Shown here piece by piece: positions 1 to 4,153 of a DNA stretch of 5,019 bases (its first letter is position 1; each line of letters opens with the position of its first letter). Under the pieces are notes generated by a model. It worked only from the letters and a program-made list of their open reading frames with translations. It made no database searches and was not told where the DNA came from. The stretch covers positions 12,497 through 17,515 of the forward strand of contig NYZY01000021.1 in assembly GCA_002687335.1 (NCBI GenBank). Reading direction: 5' to 3'. Position numbers and translations under genes: made by a program. This DNA comes from Chloroflexota bacterium (GTDB lineage: Bacteria; Chloroflexota; Dehalococcoidia; UBA1151; UBA1328).

Positions 1-1017
1 CGGCGAATTTCCAGCAGGGTATTCGATAACATCGAAACTTTTATAGCCCGCAAAAACATGAATTGATGCAGCGATAGACAAATGACTTTTAAAAGTGTGA
101 TTCACGTACTGAATGCCGAGTGCTTTTGCGCGATCTGCGACTCGTTTGGCTTCAGTAATACCTCCAATGCGGCCAACATCAATTTGGACATAATCAAGTC
201 CACCGTTTGTCATCATATCGTCGGCTGATCGATAAAAATCTGCACCTTCCCCACCAGCAATGCCGATGTTTACGTTATTCGCCTTGATTCGAGCACCTAA
301 TTTTTTGTAAGCATTAACCTCCTCGGTTTTCAGAGGTTCTTCGAGCCAAGTTACTCCCAGATCAGCGAATTTCACTGCTCGTTCATATGCAGCATCGACG
401 TCGTCACCCCAAATGACGCCTGCATCGATCATTAATTTTGTACTGGGTCCCAGACCATCACGTGCAGCTTGAACTAGTGCTACATCATCAGCGAGTGATC
501 CATGCCCCATTGGTCCCCATCCAAATTTGGCAGCCTGGAAATTACGCTCGATAATAGAAGTTGCAATGGCATGTGTTTCATCAGGGTCGTTACCGAATAA
601 CACACTTGCATATGGGAGTTTTTTGTGTGATGTGGAATGGCCAATTAATTTCCAAACTGGCTCATCTAGGTACTTACCCAGTACATCCCACATCGCTATA
701 TCTGCACCCGATACGGCGTGATCTAACTGTTGTATATCGAGACCGTACGTCCCAGCCTTGTTCCTTAGGTGTACAAGATCTTTGGGTGAATTGAGCGTCC
801 CGCCAATAAGCGCCTCTGAGATGTTGATTATGTTTGAATGTGACATTGGCATTACGTAAGCGGCCATCGATATCAATGGTGATGCATCGCATTCGCCCCA
901 ACCCTCTAGTCCATTGTCCGTGCGCACACGTACGATCAGCGAATCTTGTGTGCCGTCGGCGGTTCTGGTGATAACGGGTAACGCTACGTAAAAAAGATCG
1001 ATAGCTTCGATTCTCAA
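1..1017 (-). CDS. Enolase-superfamily enzyme, mandelate racemase type (3' end outside window)
   Basis: The frame is open for 339 codons from a TTG at 1017-1015 to the left edge. Family members are about 370 residues, so roughly the last 30 are missing. Residues 1-120 form the N-terminal capping domain and the rest is the barrel. Visible active-site residues are K164 (in AAKFGWGPMG), metal ligands D198 (LMIDAG), E226 (WLEEPL) and E257 (AGGEGAD), the pair D280 (VQIDVGRIGG) and H307 (NHTFKSH), and E332 (VIEYP). This is the mandelate-racemase set: Mg-assisted proton abstraction next to a carboxylate, leading to racemisation or dehydration of a hydroxy or sugar acid. Only one lysine of the usual KxK pair is seen. 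An in-frame TAA at 1023-1021 rules out a longer start, and residues 2-15 (RIEAIDLFYVALPV) fit a normal N-terminus. It is the last visible gene of the operon, 6 bases after the DapA-like gene. It probably acts in the cytoplasm; the substrate is unknown. Confidence 0.93.
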   Translation of the reverse strand, partial: MRIEAIDLFYVALPVITRTADGTQDSLIVRVRTDNGLEGWGECDASPLISMAAYVMPMSHSNIINISEALIGGTLNSPKDLVHLRNKAGTYGLDIQQLDHAVSGADIAMWDVLGKYLDEPVWKLIGHSTSHKKLPYASVLFGNDPDETHAIATSIIERNFQAAKFGWGPMGHGSLADDVALVQAARDGLGPSTKLMIDAGVIWGDDVDAAYERAVKFADLGVTWLEEPLKTEEVNAYKKLGARIKANNVNIGIAGGEGADFYRSADDMMTNGGLDYVQIDVGRIGGITEAKRVADRAKALGIQYVNHTFKSHLSIAASIHVFAGYKSFDVIEYPAGNSP

Positions 1018-1023
1018 GTTTTA

Positions 1024-1941
1024 CTACGCTTTCCACGTCATCAGATCGTCAATTGAGGCTAAAAGGGTGTCTAGCTCATGCACATCGTATTTATCGAGAT
1101 ACTTTTTCCCCGGCGAACGAATTGTTGGTGTTGTAATAACACCGCGGCGGTAAAGAACCTCCTTGAATGCCCGCATACCGTGAAGTCCACTCTCGAAGTT
1201 ATTTAGCGGAGTCATACGGGTATGTATTTCTCTTGCGCTTGATTCTTCACCCTGCTCGAGGAGATTCCAGATTTTCGAGTGAATATCACCATAGTGGGAG
1301 GCAGGCATGTTGCCGCACATGCCACGATTGTAGTCGGCAATTAGGTATTTACAACCGGCTCCACCCATCACACCCTCTACCGACTTCGTTTCGTGATCAA
1401 TTAATGCGGTTGCAACATGTCCAGCTGAAGGGCCTTCCTGTTTGACATAGCGGATATTTTCAAACGTTTCACAGATTTGGATAACTTGAGGTGCAGATAA
1501 CGTTACTCCTGCTGGGTGATTTTGTATCCATATTGGAATTTTTAAAGCTGCATCCAGTTGATCGAAGTATGTTAAATTCTCACTGTTGGATGGTTTCAGA
1601 CTATGAGGTGGCATAGTGATTACGGAATCAAATCCTGCATCCTGAGCATATTTTGCAAGTTCGATTGAGTGGATATTTGAAACTCCGGTGACTCCAGCAA
1701 CAGTTGGAACCCTGCCGTTGACGATTTTTACGGTTACATCGAAGATCTTCCGTCGTTCTACGTCGGTAAGTGATTGGTATTCACTTGCCATGACTGGCAT
1801 AACGATTCCATGGCACCCGCTCTCAACAGAGAAATTGAGAACGCTTTCTAGAGAACGAACATCGAGTGTTTCGTCTTCGTTAAAAGGTGTGGCGGGGATT
1901 CCAAAGATCCCACGATATTGACTGATTGAGTTTGTGGTCAT
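1024..1941 (-). CDS. DapA/NanA-family class I aldolase-like protein with atypical active site
   Basis: This 305-residue protein has the usual length of the dihydrodipicolinate synthase / N-acetylneuraminate lyase family, whose TIM barrels use a Schiff-base lysine to make or cleave C-C bonds, or to dehydrate, with keto acids. Seen: N-terminal RGIFGIPATPF (10-20), VAGVTG (81-86), candidate Schiff-base lysine K167 in YVKQEGP, the glycine-rich GVMGGAG (190-196), and RGMCGNMPA (206-214). Two hallmark motifs differ. The GTTGE loop reads PVMASE (49-54), and the YNxP motif carrying the proton-relay tyrosine reads QNHP (140-143), putting Gln in the Tyr position. A housekeeping lysine-biosynthesis role is therefore unlikely; a keto-sugar-acid aldolase or dehydratase is more plausible. 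The ATG at 1941-1939 is the first possible start because an in-frame TAA lies at 1950-1948. It sits between the methyltransferase and the mandelate-racemase-like gene, the classic partner type in sugar-acid catabolism. Confidence 0.93.
   Translation of the reverse strand: MTTNSISQYRGIFGIPATPFNEDETLDVRSLESVLNFSVESGCHGIVMPVMASEYQSLTDVERRKIFDVTVKIVNGRVPTVAGVTGVSNIHSIELAKYAQDAGFDSVITMPPHSLKPSNSENLTYFDQLDAALKIPIWIQNHPAGVTLSAPQVIQICETFENIRYVKQEGPSAGHVATALIDHETKSVEGVMGGAGCKYLIADYNRGMCGNMPASHYGDIHSKIWNLLEQGEESSAREIHTRMTPLNNFESGLHGMRAFKEVLYRRGVITTPTIRSPGKKYLDKYDVHELDTLLASIDDLMTWKA
1029..1034 (-). promoter_or_regulatory. Probable ribosome binding site for the TTG-start gene
   Basis: The minus strand reads GGAAAG, 11 bases before the TTG at 1017, inside the last codons of the DapA-like gene. 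The match and spacing are mediocre. Translation may depend largely on coupling to the upstream gene, whose stop (TAG) is followed at once by a TAA in the frame of the downstream gene. Confidence 0.4.
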
Positions 1942-1954
1942 TGTGGTTTAGGAA

Positions 1955-1959
1955 TCTCC
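1955..1959 (-). promoter_or_regulatory. Shine-Dalgarno of the DapA-like gene overlapping the upstream stop
   Basis: The minus strand reads TAAGGAG: the TAA is the methyltransferase stop (1962-1960) and its last A begins or adjoins the AGGAG core. Spacing to the ATG at 1941 is about 13-14 bases, longer than ideal, yet no other start is available. The arrangement suggests translational coupling or re-initiation within one mRNA. Confidence 0.55.
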
Positions 1960-2646
1960 TTATTTTTTTCGTAGGCGCATGATGTAGTGGCGGCCGCCAT
2001 GCGTGTACGGAGCGATGCTCTTGTTCATGATATCGATTAGTTCACGAGCGCCGATTAAATCAGATTCGTGGAGTAGTCGAGCTTCGGTTTCTTTAGCTCT
2101 GTTGAACGCAAATGCTAGATCGGTAACATCGAGTGATGTTTCCAGTTCCAAACCCCATCTTTCTGCGAGCTGTATAGGAGTGATTTTTGGATCTTCGAAA
2201 AGTGATATGACTATGAAACTTCCACCGGGCTTAAGGACTCGTTTAACTTCGTTAGAGTCAAAAACGTCGGTAGTTACGACAATATTGAATGTGTTGTCGT
2301 CGAAGGGTAGCGCTTCAACGGGAGCCTCTACGAACGTGCAGAGTTCAGAGATGTTTTCTATTTCAGCCAGATCTTTAGCCACCACCAGAGCTTCTTCGTC
2401 GATATCGTTACCCCAAACATGGCATCCGAATAAAGATGCCATCCAACGAGCGTTACCGCCTACTGCGCAAGCGGTGTCGAGTACTTTCGTTTCGGTACCA
2501 ATTTCCTGTTCTTCTAATGCGATTCGGAAGATGGTTTGATTTGCACCAATGTGCATGAACTCGCCATACGAGGCGTGATCCCACCTAGGGCGTTCATCGA
2601 ACCACTGTTGTAGTCGCTGTGTCTTATTGTTTGAGCGTTGATCCAT
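1960..2646 (-). CDS. Class I SAM-dependent methyltransferase (methyltransferase type 11-like)
   Basis: This 228-residue protein has a Rossmann-fold methyltransferase core. Motif I is VLDTACAVGG (55-64), a variant of the usual VLDxGCGxG with Ala where the second Gly is expected. The acidic end of strand beta-2 that binds the SAM ribose is in WGNDID (78-83, D81 or D83). EAPVEALPFDDNTFNIV (107-123) is the motif II/post-II region, with TTDVFD after it, and VKRVLKPGGSFIV (134-146) is the typical type 11 segment. About 50 N-terminal residues (RPRWDHASYGEFMHIGANQT) may form a substrate-recognition lid. It is probably a cytoplasmic small-molecule methyltransferase; the acceptor cannot be read from sequence. 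The ATG at 2646-2644 has AGGA 9 bases upstream. It is the first gene of the operon leading to the DapA-like and mandelate-racemase-like genes, with 18 bases to the next start, which suggests its substrate or product belongs to the same pathway. Confidence 0.9.
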   Translation of the reverse strand: MDQRSNNKTQRLQQWFDERPRWDHASYGEFMHIGANQTIFRIALEEQEIGTETKVLDTACAVGGNARWMASLFGCHVWGNDIDEEALVVAKDLAEIENISELCTFVEAPVEALPFDDNTFNIVVTTDVFDSNEVKRVLKPGGSFIVISLFEDPKITPIQLAERWGLELETSLDVTDLAFAFNRAKETEARLLHESDLIGARELIDIMNKSIAPYTHGGRHYIMRLRKK

Positions 2647-2729
2647 GAAATAGGTTCCTGGGCCGAGCGTAGGTGAATGGTGTTAGGACGTTTTTAAAAA
2701 TAGTTTTTCGAACTGTTTGTTACACACAT

Positions 2730-2759
2730 ATTATTAGGCTTTATGCATTTTAGTGTCGG
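2730..2759 (-). promoter_or_regulatory. Candidate sigma-70-type promoter of the three-gene operon
   Basis: On the minus strand a -35-like CCGACA (2759-2754) and a -10-like AATAAT (2735-2730) are separated by 18 bases. They match TTGACA and TATAAT at 4/6 and 5/6. The pair lies between the terminator at 2790-2826 and the methyltransferase start, where an operon promoter is expected. The leader would be about 75-80 bases. The AT-rich stretch 2690-2710 offers alternative -10 elements, so the assignment is tentative. Confidence 0.3.
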
Positions 2760-2789
2760 CGCTGATCTGGTTTTTGAAGTGACTGGAAG

Positions 2790-2826
2790 AAAAAACTCCT
2801 CCCGATTATTCGAGAGGAGTTTTTTT
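2790..2826. terminator. Bidirectional rho-independent terminator
   Basis: A perfect 12-bp inverted repeat (2790-2801, AAAAAACTCCTC; 2814-2825, GAGGAGTTTTTT) flanks a 12-base spacer that can itself pair CGA with TCG. It has a GC-rich stem core and T tracts when read from either strand. On the minus strand it lies about 65 bases after the DUF2680-like stop and so ends the cupin/DUF2680 side. It insulates the methyltransferase operon that starts downstream. Confidence 0.9.
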
Positions 2827-2868
2827 AGGGGGCACTAGAAACCTGTTGTGAAACTGACTGACACGTAA

Positions 2869-2880
2869 CTAAACGTTTAG
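2869..2880. repeat. Perfect 12-bp palindrome CTAAACGTTTAG
   Basis: This self-complementary 12-mer lies 11 bases beyond the stop of the DUF2680-like gene and before the terminator. With no loop it is more like a protein-binding dyad than an RNA hairpin. It could also be chance in AT-rich DNA. No known operator is recognised. Confidence 0.35.
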
Positions 2881-2891
2881 ATCATTACACT

Positions 2892-3443
2892 TCATCGAGA
2901 GGGAAGAATGTGTCGGTTCCATCTTTGACCATGTCGGCCTTTTGGACCTTTAACATCGCGTTCACCTTTGAGCTCTTCACGAAGTTCATCGAGGTAGGCT
3001 GGTTGGGCGTCTTTCCAGACTATAATCTCGTTGGCCTCTGACTGGGTGATTGCTTCTTTTTCTACCAGAATGTTCAGTGTGGCTTCCAGATTGCCTCTGA
3101 TTCCGCCGTATTCGCGAGCGAGCTTCTTGAGACTACCCATGACCTCAGGCTTGGTGTCTTTCCAGACATCGATCTCATCAGCCTGTTCCTGAGTGATTGT
3201 CCCTGCTTCTACTATCACGGCAAGACGCTTATCCTGCTTCGCTTCACGGTATTCCTTGCGGGCTGTCTCGATTGCGGAGTCGAGAGTTTCTCGGTCGATA
3301 CCGAGGATTTCGGCTATTCGGTCATTGACTGAATTGTGGGTTGTACCATCGGCTGGTCTCTCTTGAGCGAGTGCAGTGCCTGCTAGAGCGAATACACCAA
3401 GGAATCCAGTGATTACACCGAGAGTGATTTTTCGTTTGAACAT
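2892..3443 (-). CDS. Exported DUF2680-like helical repeat protein, function unknown
   Basis: This 183-residue protein starts with a clear Sec signal peptide: a basic FKRK, hydrophobic residues 7-25, and a likely signal peptidase I site after ALA (24-26) before QERP. The mature part is charged, mostly helical and without further membrane segments. After LGIDRETLDSAIETARKE (47-64) come two copies of a repeat of period 49 residues, about 73-112 and 123-160. They share VE..-ITQ.-A.EI and VWKD, with the WKD tryptophans at W94 and W143. The pattern of ITQ.QA..I..W.. resembles the DUF2680 family of exported bacterial proteins, which has no established activity. The tail (162-183) is basic with His, Lys and Arg. 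The ATG at 3443-3441 has AAAGG 9 bases upstream. The upstream cupin gene ends 111 bases away, so it may have its own promoter. The family call is pattern recognition; secretion is well supported. Confidence 0.85.
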   Translation of the reverse strand: MFKRKITLGVITGFLGVFALAGTALAQERPADGTTHNSVNDRIAEILGIDRETLDSAIETARKEYREAKQDKRLAVIVEAGTITQEQADEIDVWKDTKPEVMGSLKKLAREYGGIRGNLEATLNILVEKEAITQSEANEIIVWKDAQPAYLDELREELKGERDVKGPKGRHGQRWNRHILPSR

Positions 3444-3469
3444 TTTCTAAAACCTTTTCTAAAACCTTT
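3443..3469 (-). repeat. Tandem 12-bp duplication carrying two Shine-Dalgarno copies
   Basis: The plus strand has TTTTCTAAAACC twice in perfect tandem (3443-3454, 3455-3466) plus TTT. On the minus strand this gives two AAAGG ribosome-binding cores, 9 and 21 bases before the ATG of the DUF2680-like gene. The first is well placed; the second is a duplicate standby copy. Copy number could change by slippage and alter translation. Confidence 0.75.
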
Positions 3470-3554
3470 GACCGGAATACCGACCAAATTGATTGGCTAT
3501 TAACTAATTTAGAAAATGACTGTGTGGAACCTGTCCAGAGAATGTGTAGAAATG

Positions 3555-3956
3555 TTAAAGAACTGGAGTCCACTTACCTGAGCATTTGATAGCTTCTTCG
3601 TCTCCTGGCCATGGTGGCGTAGTCGTGATTATGATTTCCAATGGAGCATCTCCGTCATCGGCTTGGAATTGGAATCTAGTTCCAGTGAGAATATCGCACT
3701 CCACTCCTTGTTTCAGGGTAATCACAGATTCTTTATGCCCACTCGAACGCCATAGCCTGCCTTGACCGGCGATACAAATCCAACGTTCCCTAACCGTTCG
3801 ATGATGAACGGCCTTCGTGGTGCAGCCTGGGCCAAGCAGTGTGTGTACCATGCTGGAGCCTTTGTCAGACGAGTTCAGAAATCGGATTTCAGATCCGTCT
3901 GGTGCGATCGTATCCGGGAGATCCGGTAAGTCTGTTAATGAAAAAGAGTGGTGCAT
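3555..3956 (-). CDS. Small single-domain cupin protein with degenerate metal site
   Basis: Starting at the ATG at 3956-3954 the protein has 133 residues, beginning MHHSFSLTD. A TTG two codons earlier (3962) is open too, but the AAGG ribosome binding site is only 1 base from it and 7 bases from the ATG, so the ATG is preferred. Residues 37-110 (this numbering) form the cupin barrel. Cupin motif 1 is HHRTVRERWICIAGQG, with H52 and E57 in the places of the second His and the Glu of HxHxxxxE; the first His is Val. Motif 2 reads DILTGTRFQFQ, with Arg or Phe where the last ligand His normally sits. The end, TTPPWPGDEEA and GKW, is the signature of a common small cupin family. With two ligands lost, metal catalysis is doubtful; it may bind a ligand or act as a structural or regulatory cupin. 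It is transcribed divergently from the right-hand enolase-superfamily gene, hinting at a link. Confidence 0.85.
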   Translation of the reverse strand: MHHSFSLTDLPDLPDTIAPDGSEIRFLNSSDKGSSMVHTLLGPGCTTKAVHHRTVRERWICIAGQGRLWRSSGHKESVITLKQGVECDILTGTRFQFQADDGDAPLEIIITTTPPWPGDEEAIKCSGKWTPVL

Positions 3957-3990
3957 TGCCAAACCTTATAAAGCATTAATTTCTTTTTGG

Positions 3991-4019
3991 TTGAGTTTAG
4001 ATGGCAACGTTATTTTAAT
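3991..4019 (+). promoter_or_regulatory. Candidate promoter for the right-hand enolase-superfamily gene
   Basis: TTGAGT (3991-3996) and TTTAAT (4014-4019) are 17 bases apart and match the sigma-70 consensus at 4/6 and 5/6. Transcription from here would give a leader of about 125 bases containing the hairpin at 4054-4085. It lies in the cupin's upstream region, so the two divergent genes could share control. A closer promoter could not be identified. Confidence 0.35.
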
Positions 4020-4053
4020 TTGATTAATCCGCGATGTTGGTATGAGCACGAAA

Positions 4054-4085
4054 TCCATGGGTAACGGATATTGTTAGCTCATGGA
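4054..4085. promoter_or_regulatory. Stable imperfect hairpin / dyad in the divergent intergenic region
   Basis: The left arm TCCATGGGTAAC (4054-4065) pairs with the right arm GTTAGCTCATGGA (4073-4085). The result is 12 base pairs including one G-T wobble, one bulged G (4077), and a 7-base loop GGATATT. It ends 68 bases before the plus-strand start codon. A T5 run starts only 8 bases after the stem, so it is not a classical terminator. It could be a leader RNA structure or an operator dyad. Confidence 0.55.
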
Positions 4086-4142
4086 AGAATAATTTTTAGC
4101 GAATCGACTTTTCATTTTAAAATTACTGTCGTGTGTTTTCTT

Positions 4143-4146
4143 GGAG
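4143..4146 (+). promoter_or_regulatory. Shine-Dalgarno GGAG deciding the start at 4154
   Basis: GGAG lies 7 bases before the ATG at 4154, an ideal spacing. This supports the ATG as the start of the right-hand enolase-superfamily gene. Confidence 0.75.
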
Positions 4147-4153
4147 TAACTGA

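Noticed and set aside
674..1036. 120-codon minus-strand frame
   Set aside because: It overlaps the mandelate-racemase-type gene in another frame. The translation is Arg/His/Cys rich without domain features, while the other frame carries the full active-site set.
2003..2539. 178-codon open frame on the plus strand
   Set aside because: It lies wholly antisense to the methyltransferase gene. Its Ser-rich, low-complexity translation has no recognisable domain and no ribosome binding site, so it is a shadow.
3525..3537. Small hairpin TGGA/TCCA between the cupin and DUF2680-like genes, considered as a terminator
   Set aside because: Only 4 base pairs and no T run on either strand. A TGGACA there could be a -35 element, but no convincing -10 follows at the right spacing.
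3322..3573. 83-codon minus-strand frame overlapping the start of the DUF2680-like gene
   Set aside because: It covers the signal-peptide region and promoter in another frame, has no family pattern, and no start signal.
3794..3811. Inverted repeat CCGTTC/GAACGG with a 6-base loop
   Set aside because: It lies inside the cupin motif coding for HHRTVR, has no T tract, and is readily explained by codon content.
3954..3962. TTG at 3962 as start of the cupin gene
   Set aside because: The AAGG ribosome binding site would be 1 base from it; the ATG at 3956 has 7-base spacing.
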